From Ruminococcus sp. zg-924 (GTDB lineage Bacteria > Bacillota > Clostridia > Oscillospirales > Acutalibacteraceae), in contig NZ_WNJZ01000008.1 of the NCBI RefSeq assembly GCF_024433635.1, positions 33,839-97,838 on the forward strand: a stretch of 64,000 bases of DNA, given 5' to 3'. Both the position numbers and the translations under genes were made by a program. Of this stretch, positions 8,001 to 16,841 are shown piece by piece (the first letter of the stretch is position 1; every line of letters begins with the position of its first letter). The notes under the pieces were generated by a model that made no database searches, was not told where the DNA came from, and worked only from the letters and a program-made list of their open reading frames with translations.

Positions 8001-9298
8001 TTTAACACCTCCAGTGGGAGCAGAAGATGGGCTGTCACACCGCCCGTTTCATTTTCCGTGTAGGAAAGTCCATACGCCTGCCCACAAAGAAGCTTGATCC
8101 GCTTCTGTACATTGAGAAGCCCTATACTGTTGCCGGTGAGCTTGGGAGGCCGCTTGGCGTAACCCTCCAAAAGCGCGTCGATTTCCGCCTTCTTGTCCGT
8201 AGAGAATCCGCTCCCCGTGTCCCGGACGCAGATTTCCATCGCGCCATCCGCTGTTTTTTGCGCAGAAATTGTTACGCTTCCCCGGTAGCCCTTGTTTTTC
8301 AGACCGTGGAGCAGGCTGTTCTCCACGATGGGCTGCAAAATGAAATTGGGTACCTGCGCCCCGCCGAGATCCGGGTCGATATCGTACTGGCACTTTAGCT
8401 CCGGGTAACGATAGCACATCAGCTCCATATACGCCTCCAAAAGCTCTATTTCATCGTCCAGTGTCACCATGGGCCGATCTACCTTCACGCTGAGCCGGAA
8501 GAAGTCCACCAGCCGCATGAGCAGGTCAGCAACCTTCTTGTCGTCGTTTAGCTGCGCCTGGATACGGATGGTATCCAAGGTATTGTAGAGAAAATGGGGA
8601 TTGACCTGACTTTTCAGGTACAGCATGGACATTTTCTGCTCGGTAAGCTCCGCCCGGAGTGCCTCCGGGTTTTCCAGCGTCAGGTAGAAGGACAGTGTCA
8701 TAAGGGTCAGTCCCATGCCGCTGATTAGCCAGTCGGGATGAAACCCCTGCAAAACGCAGACGGTGAGCTCAATGATGAGGGCGATGCCGATGGCGGTCTT
8801 CCGCTTGGTGCCGATTCTTTTCCGGTTCTGAATCAGTAATACTGCGCACATGACCAGATAGACAGCCACGGCGGCATAGCACACAACCGCATAAGGGCCA
8901 GAGGAGTAGTTGCTGATCGGCGAGACAGTATAGGTCATAGGCAGGAATAAGCTGCCCGCCACCCCAACGGCAAGAAAGATCCGCGCGGGAATGTCCAGCT
9001 TTCGGGGCTTGCCCGTCTCCTCCTGCACCAAAATGGCGATGTACTGGTAGAACAAAAAGATCACCACCACCATACTCCCGGTAAAGAGCCGGTGGATGAT
9101 CTCGTTCAAAAGCGTCGGTACCGTGTCCAGATGGTTGACGGTGTATACCGTCGTCCCGTCCAATATCAGATGAACCAGCATAACAAGGAGCAGCACAGAA
9201 AAGGTTTTGTGCAGTGCCGAGCGCTCCTTCTCGGCCGAAAAGTACAGATAGGCTACGAAAGCCAACACCCCAAACAGCGCAATTTCCATTCGCAGCAT
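7997..9298 (-). CDS. Sensor histidine kinase (YesM/LytS-type), seven-span input domain
   Basis: A 433-residue membrane kinase. The first ~220 residues hold seven hydrophobic spans and almost no extracytoplasmic domain, suggesting a signal in or near the membrane. The kinase part has the His_kinase family phosphorylation site (SQVNPHFLYNTLDTIR), the N box (LQPIVENSLLHGL) and G boxes (VRDTGSGFS and TGNSIGLLNVQKR). The start is preceded by GGAG ten bases upstream. It is the first gene of a kinase-regulator-lipoprotein-methyltransferase operon with promoter repeat D just upstream. The stimulus is unknown. Confidence 0.9.
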   Translation of the reverse strand: MLRMEIALFGVLAFVAYLYFSAEKERSALHKTFSVLLLVMLVHLILDGTTVYTVNHLDTVPTLLNEIIHRLFTGSMVVVIFLFYQYIAILVQEETGKPRKLDIPARIFLAVGVAGSLFLPMTYTVSPISNYSSGPYAVVCYAAVAVYLVMCAVLLIQNRKRIGTKRKTAIGIALIIELTVCVLQGFHPDWLISGMGLTLMTLSFYLTLENPEALRAELTEQKMSMLYLKSQVNPHFLYNTLDTIRIQAQLNDDKKVADLLMRLVDFFRLSVKVDRPMVTLDDEIELLEAYMELMCYRYPELKCQYDIDPDLGGAQVPNFILQPIVENSLLHGLKNKGYRGSVTISAQKTADGAMEICVRDTGSGFSTDKKAEIDALLEGYAKRPPKLTGNSIGLLNVQKRIKLLCGQAYGLSYTENETGGVTAHLLLPLEVLK

Positions 9299-9322
9299 AG
9301 CCGTATCACTCCTTTTTGTTTC

Positions 9323-9386
9323 ATTCTATCAGTTTTGCAGCTTCTCGGATAGGCGGAAAATGCAGAAGAATGTGTCGATTCTATAG
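9323..9386 (-). promoter_or_regulatory. Cargo promoter repeat, copy D
   Basis: The most diverged of the four promoter blocks, upstream of the sensor kinase. On the minus strand it reads ATAGAATCGACACATTCTTC, then TGCATTTTCCGCCTATCCGAG and a GATAGAAT end. ACACATTC and GCCTATC remain intact. Its position in front of the kinase-regulator operon implies positive autoregulation if the regulator binds these blocks. Confidence 0.65.
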
Positions 9387-9500
9387 GTGATGTTATCCGC
9401 TTACCGAGAAGAACTTTCTTTCCGTTGTCTTGCCGAGTCCTAAAAGTTGTAACAGCAGTCATTCTTTTCTCCTTCCCATATCGTTTATGTAAAAGCAAAA

Positions 9501-9731
9501 TCAAAATTGTTTCTTATCGCCCGATTCCGGTATAAACTCGCAGATATCTCCGATATTTACCTGCAGACAGAAACAAATCTTTTTGAGTATCGACAGAGAG
9601 ACTTCTTCGTCACGGTTAAGTCTTGTCAGCGTGTTGGGGGATATATCGGCAGCCCTACGAAGGTCAGCTCTGCTCATTTTCCGATCTATTAAAAGCTTCC
9701 ACAGTTTGTTATAGCTAATTGTGATTGCCAT
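9501..9731 (-). CDS. Small XRE/Cro-type regulator (YozG-like)
   Basis: A 76-residue helix-turn-helix protein. MSRADLRRAADISPNTLTRLNRDE is the DNA-binding unit, followed by LSILKKICFCLQVNIGDICEFIP, typical of the small Cro/CI regulators paired with DUF2975 proteins. It lies 115 bp right of promoter repeat D and points the same way as the cargo genes. No promoter repeat precedes it. It may repress its own or the DUF2975-like unit. Confidence 0.8.
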   Translation of the reverse strand: MAITISYNKLWKLLIDRKMSRADLRRAADISPNTLTRLNRDEEVSLSILKKICFCLQVNIGDICEFIPESGDKKQF

Positions 9732-9932
9732 ACCTTTTTCGTCCCCCTTGTCATTGTACAGCCTATTTTAGCATGAATTGCGCCAATTTACCATATGATT
9801 TCAATAATCTTTCGTAAAATATCGCAACATCTTGCGAAAACATATTATCAACTTGTTTGCTGGGATATCTGTTATTCTTTCTTTCTGCTGTAATATGCTT
9901 TCAGATGGGAGGTTCACCTTCTCCTGCCATGA

Positions 9933-9951
9933 TGACAGGTACCACCTGTCA
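9933..9951. repeat. Perfect inverted repeat TGACAGGT-ACC-ACCTGTCA
   Basis: An 8-bp perfect palindrome with a 3-bp centre in the 268-bp gap between the cargo module and the ICE transfer operon. No U-tract follows on either strand, so it is more likely a protein site or an RNA hairpin than a terminator. The gap shows no convincing gene. Confidence 0.55.
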
Positions 9952-9999
9952 CCAAAAGGGCACAGCACCCTCTTGGCGGCAGGTGTATTTTTCATTCCG

Positions 10000-10260
10000 T
10001 CAATGATTGCGGATTTTATAAAGCAGGCTGCTCTTTCCGCCTTTGGTGCGGTATCGCTGCTCCGTTTCAAGGAGTCCTGCTTTTCTCAAATCCCGCAGCG
10101 CTCTGCGGACAGTAGACTGCGACAGCTTGAGTTCTTTTGCAATAGTAGGAATTGCAGGCCAGCACTCGCCGTCCTTATTCGCCCTGTCCATAAGATAAAT
10201 ATACACGGAGATTGCCCGATGGGGCAGCTCCATGCGGTATAAAAAATCAAGCCTGCCCAT
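10000..10260 (-). CDS. Helix-turn-helix protein (HTH_36/RepA-like)
   Basis: An 86-residue protein consisting almost entirely of a winged-helix domain. AISVYIYLMDRANKDGECWPAIPTIAKELKLS is typical of HTH_36 domains in replication initiators and ICE regulators, followed by TVRRALRDLRKAGLLE and a basic wing (RYRTKGGKSSLLY). It overlaps the coupling protein gene by 14 bp and is the last gene of the transfer operon. It could regulate the operon or assist ICE replication. The protein is much shorter than a full Rep. Confidence 0.75.
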   Translation of the reverse strand: MGRLDFLYRMELPHRAISVYIYLMDRANKDGECWPAIPTIAKELKLSQSTVRRALRDLRKAGLLETEQRYRTKGGKSSLLYKIRNH

Positions 10261-12163
10261 CGGACTTTACCTCCTGTTCCTGTGTAGTGACCGGCTGATG
10301 ACTTCTGCGGCTTCTCGGCGCCGTCTGCACAGGCACACCGCCGCTTCGCCGTTTCTCCTTATCCTGTGGCCTTGCTGACTTTGGATCGTTCTTTTCTGCT
10401 ATCTGCTGATCCTGACCGCCGGATACGCCGCTTTCTTCAGGCGGAGCCAGAGGCTCTAACAGTTCCGGGTGGTACTTTTTCACAATGCCGTCCAAGATAT
10501 CCTTCTTTGCGGCATACTCCACCTTGCGGTTGCCCTGATCCGGTATCTCGTATGGGTGCTTTTCATCAAACTGAATGCCCCACTTGAAGAACAACTTCAG
10601 TTTGACCTTCATGGGATAGAAGCCGGTTTTCATCACCACAAATTGGCCTTTGGGCATGGATTTCAGCTCGTCCGGCGTCATTAACGGTCTTTCTATCATC
10701 TGTAGGGATTCTGACGGATCGTTCTTGCTCCGGCTGACGGAGCCGGACATAACGGTTCGGCTACCCAGCGCTTTGGAGAGGGTTTCCGCTGAGCTTGACT
10801 GGGGCGCAAAGCCGCCGAAGATGGTGAGCTGGGTGTTGTCTACGATGATCTCCGCCCCTTCCTTGCCGTAGTTCTTTTCGAGCTGGGAAAAGGACTGAAT
10901 AATGGGTACGATCTGCAAGCGTCTTGAACGGGAGGCGGAGAACATCATCTCGGCAGACTCGATTTTCGGTAGCGTGCCGTACTCATCGCAGAAGAACACA
11001 CAGCGGTTTTTCAGCTTGCCGCCGTTCTCATCCGCAACCGCAAGGATTTCCCGATAGAGCTGCTGGATGATCAGGCTGATCATGAAAAAGGTTGCCGGAT
11101 TTTCCTCCGGCATAATAATAAACAGCGCAGATTTCTCCTTGCAAAACTTTTCAGCGTCAATCTCCGTATCAAAGCAGAGAATTTGTTCCAGCTCTGAATC
11201 AAGGAAAGCGTTCAGGCGGGACAGCGCCGTGGACATGACGGATGCCATACTCTGTTCGGCTGTATTCAGTGCCGCACCCGCAAACCATTTCGCCTTATGA
11301 TCGTTGGGAAGCATCTCCATGAGCTGCTGAAACTGATTTTTGCCTTTCTTACCGGAGGGGGCGAGCAATTCCTGAATGATTTTGAACACCGATACGATGT
11401 GCCGCTGTTCCGGTCTGCAGAATTCCGCTACCAGTAGGATGGTTGCTGTGAGTAAGCCTTCGGCCGCATCGTAGAAATAGGCGTTCTGCCCGAAGGATGC
11501 GGCATCCATTCCCGACAGGATAATGGTTTTGGAGATGATTTTGGCGTATTTCTCGCACCGTGCCTTGTAGACCAGCTTGTCAGGATTCGCCTGATACAGA
11601 TCCATATACTTGTTTACGAGGTGCAGGAGGTTATTGCCGTTGCTCCTTGTGGGGTTTCGCAAATCGATCACCGATACATGGTAGCCGTAGTCCTTGGCGA
11701 TCTGCCCGTAGTTTCGCATGATATCGCCTTTGGTATCGGTGGAGAGCCAGCTCATGCCGGAGGCGCAGGCATACTCAATGCAGGGATACAGCCAGTAGGC
11801 GGTTTTACCGACACCTGCCGCACCGATCATCAGCGCATGGACATCTCCGGTATCCACCATTGCCGTCGTATTTCCGGTGCATCCCACAACAATGCCCTGC
11901 GGAAGCGGTTCTCCCTCAGCGGTAGTCGGCGCCTTACCGTTCTTTGCCTGCTCACGCCATTGCTCCGGCGTAAACGGGATGTGCCGGTAGGTCTTGCGGA
12001 TTTCCCGCTTGGTTGCCCAGCGAGCTGTGCCATGCTGACCGTCGCCCACCGTCCGGCTTTTGATATTGTTCAGACTGTAGATGTGGGCAAGCAAGGTCAC
12101 GCCGCCGAGGACGGCGAACATGATCGCACCCACTACAATCAGCAAAGTGATATTGCCCGTCAT
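10247..12163 (-). CDS. VirD4-like type IV coupling protein
   Basis: A 638-residue T4SS coupling ATPase that would link the relaxase-DNA complex to the secretion channel. It has a single N-terminal membrane span (residues about 5-28), Walker A GAAGVGKTAYW near residue 138, the TraG/VirD4 signature around SWLSTDTKGD, and a Walker B region at RCVFFCDEYGTLP. The C-terminal ~60 residues are Pro-, Lys- and Gln-rich and probably flexible. This arrangement (one TM, then the ATPase) matches the Tn1549-type coupling proteins of Firmicutes ICEs. The gene follows the primase gene by 60 bp. Confidence 0.93.
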   Translation of the reverse strand: MTGNITLLIVVGAIMFAVLGGVTLLAHIYSLNNIKSRTVGDGQHGTARWATKREIRKTYRHIPFTPEQWREQAKNGKAPTTAEGEPLPQGIVVGCTGNTTAMVDTGDVHALMIGAAGVGKTAYWLYPCIEYACASGMSWLSTDTKGDIMRNYGQIAKDYGYHVSVIDLRNPTRSNGNNLLHLVNKYMDLYQANPDKLVYKARCEKYAKIISKTIILSGMDAASFGQNAYFYDAAEGLLTATILLVAEFCRPEQRHIVSVFKIIQELLAPSGKKGKNQFQQLMEMLPNDHKAKWFAGAALNTAEQSMASVMSTALSRLNAFLDSELEQILCFDTEIDAEKFCKEKSALFIIMPEENPATFFMISLIIQQLYREILAVADENGGKLKNRCVFFCDEYGTLPKIESAEMMFSASRSRRLQIVPIIQSFSQLEKNYGKEGAEIIVDNTQLTIFGGFAPQSSSAETLSKALGSRTVMSGSVSRSKNDPSESLQMIERPLMTPDELKSMPKGQFVVMKTGFYPMKVKLKLFFKWGIQFDEKHPYEIPDQGNRKVEYAAKKDILDGIVKKYHPELLEPLAPPEESGVSGGQDQQIAEKNDPKSARPQDKEKRRSGGVPVQTAPRSRRSHQPVTTQEQEVKSDGQA

Positions 12164-12223
12164 AAGGCATCACACTTTTGAGGGTTATTTTATCACTCCA
12201 TTCCTTTTAGTTTTTTCTCTTGC

Positions 12224-13150
12224 TCATAACATCGGCTGCATACATTCTGTTTCTTCCTCCATTTCTTCTGCCGGATATAGCAAATCCTCGTTCCAGTCCT
12301 TATGGATCGGTACGAGGATTTCATGTTGAATGCCCTTTGTGAAGAGCTTATCGCTGATTCGTTTTGCCGCCGCCTGTCCCGGCTCATCGCTGTCAAGGCA
12401 CAGATACACCTTTTGAATCTTTGGGTTATCTTTCATCATCTGCCACAGCACCTGATCGGATACACCGCAGGCGGCGGCATAGCTGTGAGCCTTCCATCCG
12501 TTCTTGTGGATAGAGATAAAACTCAGCATATCGATAGGCGCTTCAAAAAGATAGAGCCTGTCGCTTGTGCCGTGCCAGTGAAAGCTGTACTCCGGCAGGC
12601 TGCCGTCCTGATTTCCTTTATATGCGCTTTCCGATCCGCTGCCCCGTTTGTGAGCGTGCCTTGGAATCCCATCCTGATCGAATCCAACGAATATGGCGTT
12701 ATGATAGTCTGCTGACTCATAAATCATGCCCTTGTGTGTGAAAGCATAGAGAACATCCCGATCAATGCCTCTGCGGTTCAGAAGGTAGGCAAAAACCCGC
12801 CGCATATTTTCATTCTTTTCCGGCAGCGCAAAAGGTTTTGCCGGTTTTCTCTGAACGGGCGGCGAGACGGTCAGCGTACCGCCGCAGCCACCCAGCAGGT
12901 ATTCCATTGCCTCCGGATAGGATTTGTTATAGAACCTGCGGACGAAGTCAATGGCGTCGCCGCCTTTCTGATCGTATTGGTGAAACCACAGGTTTCCCCG
13001 GACGGTTACCTTCTGCGAGCCATCACGCCATTCCAGCTCCGAGCCGGAGCGCTTGAGCGTTTCGCCCTGCCTTCGGAGCAGATCGGCAATGTCGGTCTGC
13101 CTTGCAATCTCTTTTTGTTCATCAGTAAAATGAATATATCCTGTAGACAA
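12224..13150 (-). CDS. DUF3991/TOPRIM-domain primase-like protein
   Basis: A 308-residue protein. The N-terminal ~110 residues resemble a DnaG-type zinc-binding/DUF3991 module without the classical four cysteines (WFHQYDQKGGDAIDFVRRFY). The C-terminal half has a TOPRIM-like core: LYLFEAPIDMLSF with the conserved acid, and VYLCLDSDEPGQAAAKRI with DxD. Such proteins are thought to prime complementary-strand synthesis after conjugative transfer. The C-terminus is acidic and Met-rich (EETECMQPML), fitting the tail seen in other proteins of this ICE. It lies between the relaxase and the coupling protein. Confidence 0.88.
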   Translation of the reverse strand: MSTGYIHFTDEQKEIARQTDIADLLRRQGETLKRSGSELEWRDGSQKVTVRGNLWFHQYDQKGGDAIDFVRRFYNKSYPEAMEYLLGGCGGTLTVSPPVQRKPAKPFALPEKNENMRRVFAYLLNRRGIDRDVLYAFTHKGMIYESADYHNAIFVGFDQDGIPRHAHKRGSGSESAYKGNQDGSLPEYSFHWHGTSDRLYLFEAPIDMLSFISIHKNGWKAHSYAAACGVSDQVLWQMMKDNPKIQKVYLCLDSDEPGQAAAKRISDKLFTKGIQHEILVPIHKDWNEDLLYPAEEMEEETECMQPML

Positions 13151-13161
13151 TTTTCTTCCTC

Positions 13162-15342
13162 CTATCCTTGTTTCATGCCCAGCGCCTCTTTCTTGTCCCG
13201 AATTTTTCGCAGCAGTTTCTTGTCAATGAGCGCGCTGCCTTTTCCTCTGCGCTCATCCTCCAAGCGTTTTTGTATGATCCGGCTGATGTGATGCAGAAGC
13301 CGGAAGGTTCCCATTGCCGCCGACCAATTTCGGTTGCTCCGAATGCTGTGGAGAAGCTGTGCAGCATATTGATTGCCGTGTTCGGCAGCCGATACGAGAT
13401 ACGCCATCGCTTTCTCATAGTCACACTCGATATCCTTGCCGTAGAGATAAACCTTGCCGAGCTGGTATTCTGCATAGTCATTTCCGTTCTCGGCGGCAAT
13501 CTCAAAATTGCGGATCGCTTTCCTGATGTCCTTGGCTGCATCCTCGGTGAGTCGTAACTTTCCGGCAAGGTATGCGGCGTAGGAATTTTTCTGTTCGGTT
13601 GCTCTTTCGAGATAGTTGATGGCTCTCTCCAAATCCCGCGGAAGCACTTCACCCTTGTAGAACATCTTTCCAAGCAGATATTGTGCAGGAGCGAAGCCTT
13701 TGTCTGCCGATTCGGCGAGCAGCTTGATCGCTTCGGGAATGTTTTGCAGAAACAGCTCGCCGTCAAACAGATTCTTGCCGAGTGTATATTTAGCATATCT
13801 GTTTCCTTGCGCGGATGAACGCCGGAGCAGATATTCCGCACGGGACAAATCCTGTTCCACATCTTCACCCTTGAGGTATGTCTTGCCGAGCAGATATTCC
13901 GCATACTGGTTGTGTTCGTCCACCGATTCCTCCAGCCAGTGCAGGGCGTAGTCCACATTTTTGGGTGCCTCATCGCCGTGCAGAAACATTTTACCGAGAC
14001 GGTATTTTGCAACACCGCAACCGAGCTTTGCTGATTCGATCAGATATTCAACCGCCATATTCGGATTGTAAGTCCTGCTGTCTTTGTCGAGATACTCTTT
14101 CGCCCTACTGTAGTAGTTCCACATGAGAGCTGCTTTTTCTTTTGCTGTGAGTATAGGCTCCGCCTCGATATCGCTCGGTTCGGGATCGGGAGCAGGCTGT
14201 TCCTCAGTCTCTTCTATAGGAGTGCGGTCGGCTATAATATTCATCGCTTCCTGAATGACAGTGTTTTTGATCGACTTGAACTCCGTATTCTGCGAGAGAG
14301 GCACACGCTCCGGCAGTTCGTCTGTATAAGTGCGGATGATTTCTTCACGCTTCTCGTACCACAGATCATAGAGTGCGGCGATCCGTTCATCGGCGGAAAG
14401 TTCATCTATAATGGAATTGATGATTGCTTTAACATCCGCTTTCAGATAGCCGTACACCTTCTTGCCTGATGTCTTGGAAAGACGGTCGGCAAGATTTAGA
14501 AGCAGTTCTTCCAGCTTCGGATTGTCATAGACTCCACTGTTAATTTTGGATACGATCTCTGCAATTACCTCATGGCTGTTCGTCCGAAGTGTATTACGAT
14601 GCTCGGTCTGTTTTTCATAAATGCTGATTAAGTCCTGTGCAAAGATATCCTTGGCGAAGGAGGAACGGAGCGCATTCACTCCTTTGGGGGACAGATATCC
14701 CTGTCCTTCCGCTGTGGAGTAAGCGATCAGATGCACATGGGGATGATGGCTTTCGTTATGAAACGCAGCAAACCATTTCAAGTTCTGCATGGGGATATTG
14801 AGGTTCGCGGACAGCGCTTCGGTCTGTGAGCGAAGCATATCCCGCCATCGCTCTCCTGTATTGAAGCCCAATCGTTCCGCATCTTCACGCCGAAGGGAGA
14901 TGATCGCCGTCCACACATTACCTTCATGCAGATTCAGTTCCTCGGATACCTTCGAGAGATTGACACTTATTCCGTCATCGGTAAACAAGCCATGCGATCC
15001 AAATCGTTCCGCTCTTGGGCGGGTAGCAATGTAGTCGGCATAGGTTTTGGAGTTCATCATCTGTGAGGCGTTTTCTTCCATCGTTCGTGTAATGAATTCC
15101 GAAGCAGTGCCGACTGTTTTGCTTTGCAGATAGTCCTCATACTCCAAACTGTTTTTGCTGTCGGGAAAATCACGGAGTATTTTTGAGATGAGGTGCTTCT
15201 GATTTACCGTGGCAGGCTTCAGTTTGAAGGACTCATCGATCTTATCTACGCCTTCACGGGTAGCAATATATTTTGCATAGCCGCCGGGCGACAGCTTATC
15301 GCTCGGTTTCAGATATTTGAATTTGGTAACGAGCCGAGCCAT
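13162..15342 (-). CDS. MOBP-type relaxase with C-terminal Sel1 repeats
   Basis: A 726-residue DNA relaxase. The HUH metal-binding motif is visible as ESHHPHVHLIAYS near residue 200, and the N-terminal ~280 residues form the nicking domain. From about residue 420 to 670 there are about six to seven Sel1-type repeats of 36 residues (pattern AxYxLGKxYLxGExVxxDxxxAxxYL). These are protein-interaction solenoids. The usual C-terminal helicase or primase of large relaxases is absent. The start overlaps the MobC stop (TAATG). The adjacent oriT candidate is its likely substrate. Confidence 0.92.
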   Translation of the reverse strand: MARLVTKFKYLKPSDKLSPGGYAKYIATREGVDKIDESFKLKPATVNQKHLISKILRDFPDSKNSLEYEDYLQSKTVGTASEFITRTMEENASQMMNSKTYADYIATRPRAERFGSHGLFTDDGISVNLSKVSEELNLHEGNVWTAIISLRREDAERLGFNTGERWRDMLRSQTEALSANLNIPMQNLKWFAAFHNESHHPHVHLIAYSTAEGQGYLSPKGVNALRSSFAKDIFAQDLISIYEKQTEHRNTLRTNSHEVIAEIVSKINSGVYDNPKLEELLLNLADRLSKTSGKKVYGYLKADVKAIINSIIDELSADERIAALYDLWYEKREEIIRTYTDELPERVPLSQNTEFKSIKNTVIQEAMNIIADRTPIEETEEQPAPDPEPSDIEAEPILTAKEKAALMWNYYSRAKEYLDKDSRTYNPNMAVEYLIESAKLGCGVAKYRLGKMFLHGDEAPKNVDYALHWLEESVDEHNQYAEYLLGKTYLKGEDVEQDLSRAEYLLRRSSAQGNRYAKYTLGKNLFDGELFLQNIPEAIKLLAESADKGFAPAQYLLGKMFYKGEVLPRDLERAINYLERATEQKNSYAAYLAGKLRLTEDAAKDIRKAIRNFEIAAENGNDYAEYQLGKVYLYGKDIECDYEKAMAYLVSAAEHGNQYAAQLLHSIRSNRNWSAAMGTFRLLHHISRIIQKRLEDERRGKGSALIDKKLLRKIRDKKEALGMKQG

Positions 15343-15752
15343 TATTCGCCCTTCTGCCAGTCGAGCGCATCTTCAAACGAGAAGGAACCGTTGAGGCGTT
15401 TGACCTCTTTTACGCACTCTCCGCGCAGCCGTTCCAGTGATAACGGATCGATGTCATTGACTGCGGCAAATAGATTTTGCAGGATAGCGATCTCCACCGC
15501 CAGTTTGAACAGCAGTCGGCTCTGTTTGTTATCGCTCTCGGCTGCAATGCTTTTCATGTTGGAGAGGAACGCATTGGGCAGGTAGGATGTGTCTTCCTCC
15601 GCTGTGACATGACCAACATAATACCGGATGGCTCGGTCGATGAATTCCGATTGACTTTTGCTTTTGTCCTTCCGATAGTTGTTCTTTACAAGCTCCAATG
15701 TGCTTGGATATGCCCATAATAAAAACTTTTTCTTTCCTTTTGGAGCAGGCAT
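15342..15752 (-). CDS. MobC-like relaxosome accessory protein
   Basis: A 136-residue protein with a likely ribbon-helix-helix N-terminus (KKFLLWAYPSTLELVKNNYRKDKSKSQSEFIDRAIRYYV) and an alpha-helical C-terminus. Position directly upstream of the relaxase and beside the inverted-repeat-rich gap argues for a relaxosome DNA-binding role. The first gene after the gap, it has a good AAGGAGGTG ribosome site. Confidence 0.85.
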   Translation of the reverse strand: MPAPKGKKKFLLWAYPSTLELVKNNYRKDKSKSQSEFIDRAIRYYVGHVTAEEDTSYLPNAFLSNMKSIAAESDNKQSRLLFKLAVEIAILQNLFAAVNDIDPLSLERLRGECVKEVKRLNGSFSFEDALDWQKGE

Positions 15753-16145
15753 AGCATCACCTCCTTCATATTCTGCAACCCTGCTTAAAACCTCCGTACA
15801 TTCGGCGTTTATCCGTAGTGCAACCCATCCTTTTTCGTGGTATCGCTGTCAGCAACCCACCCTGTAAAATGCGAGTGTAAAACCCCACAAATGCTCTTGC
15901 GGTCGGCATTGCCGTCCGCTGTGAAAGAGAGGTGGGTGCATTAGCAACCCACCTCTCTTTCACCTGCTTGATTTTCGACCCTCGAAAATCGAGAGAAGCG
16001 CCCGCAAAACCGCTCGGTTTTTCCTTGTGTGAAACACGTCCGAAACGGGGCTTGAACGGCGGTCTGTGGGCGTTTTCCCAACCTCGGTGGGAAACTCGCC
16101 ACACAGGGTGACACAGTGGCTCACAGGGGCGACATCCGCGCTCCG
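15753..16145. other. Candidate origin of transfer (oriT)
   Basis: A 393-bp gap with no credible gene, placed between MobC/relaxase and the rest of the transfer operon. It holds three clear inverted repeats: 15921-15963 (17-bp perfect arms, 9-nt loop), 15970-15990 (9-bp arms, 3-nt loop) and 16074-16094 (7-bp arms, 7-nt loop). Such an array beside mobC and the relaxase gene is the usual layout of an oriT. The nic site cannot be placed from sequence alone. A 112-codon frame across the gap is judged spurious. Confidence 0.7.
15921..15963. repeat. Long perfect inverted repeat in oriT candidate
   Basis: Arms 15921-15937 and 15947-15963 are perfectly complementary over 17 bp with a 9-nt loop (GCATTAGCA). 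It is the most prominent secondary structure in the gap and the best candidate for relaxase or MobC recognition. Confidence 0.8.
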
Positions 16146-16841
16146 CTACATCTGCATCACCGGGGCTTCGTCCTCATCCTCGTCGAAGGCTTCGTCCTCG
16201 GTTTCCTCCGGCGGATCGATCTCTTTTCCGGCGAGGGCTTCTTCGAATATTTTTTCTCTGCTGTCAGTTCCTCGGTAGTTCGAACGGTGTGCCTTGAACG
16301 CTGCCACCGACAGATCCCGCAGGCGGTAAGACCACCATGCGTTGTCGCTGCTTTGGCAGGTGGTGACCGTTCCCGCATCAAGATCGTAATCCGCTGCCAC
16401 CTTGATGCGGTGGTCGTTCGGCATTCGGTCGCACAGTTCTTCATACTCGTCTGCGCTGATATGCTCCACCTCACCGAAGGCATCGGCGAAGGCTTTAGGA
16501 TTGGAACTCAGTTCACCTCGGTCGTACAGGCGGTAGCGGTACGCCGTGGACAGCAGAGAGTCGAACAGCTCGCTTGTAAAATATCTATCGCTGCCGTTCT
16601 CACGAACGTGGAAGACGCCGAAGCGACGTCGGGCTTCTCGCTCGGCATTCTCAGCCGCTTCAATCTGTTCCAGCTCCGCTTCGATAGCGAGTTGCTTTTC
16701 GGGAGGCACGAGCTGGTCATAGAGGAATGCGAAGTGTTCGTTCAGCTTATCCTCCAAGGTCAGACCGTCATCAGCGAGTTCTTCCTCTACGGCTCGGAGG
16801 TGCAGTTCGTTAAAATACAGAGTTACCTCAACGTGATTCAT
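16146..16841 (-). CDS. ICE-conserved hypothetical with acidic-Met tail
   Basis: A 231-residue soluble protein of unknown function. Its N-terminus (VEVTLYFNELHLRAVEEELADDGLTLEDKL) resembles that of the next small protein, as if both share an RHH-like or coiled module. A second region (residues 130-200) includes KVAADYDLDAGTVTTCQ. The C-terminal 25 residues are strongly acidic and end DEAPVMQM, one of the clearest examples of the tail shared across this ICE. The start overlaps the upstream gene by four bases. Confidence 0.75.
   Translation of the reverse strand: MNHVEVTLYFNELHLRAVEEELADDGLTLEDKLNEHFAFLYDQLVPPEKQLAIEAELEQIEAAENAEREARRRFGVFHVRENGSDRYFTSELFDSLLSTAYRYRLYDRGELSSNPKAFADAFGEVEHISADEYEELCDRMPNDHRIKVAADYDLDAGTVTTCQSSDNAWWSYRLRDLSVAAFKAHRSNYRGTDSREKIFEEALAGKEIDPPEETEDEAFDEDEDEAPVMQM

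Noticed and set aside
9801..10000. Riboswitch in the gap between cargo and ICE
   Set aside because: Only a short palindrome is present; no conserved riboswitch core could be matched.
9801..10070. 89-codon minus-strand frame below the HTH gene
   Set aside because: Overlaps the HTH gene by 70 bp out of frame and covers the palindrome; no family resemblance that I can support.
15766..16104. 112-codon minus-strand frame in the oriT gap
   Set aside because: It spans all three inverted repeats, has an Arg/Gly-rich non-globular composition and no ribosome site.
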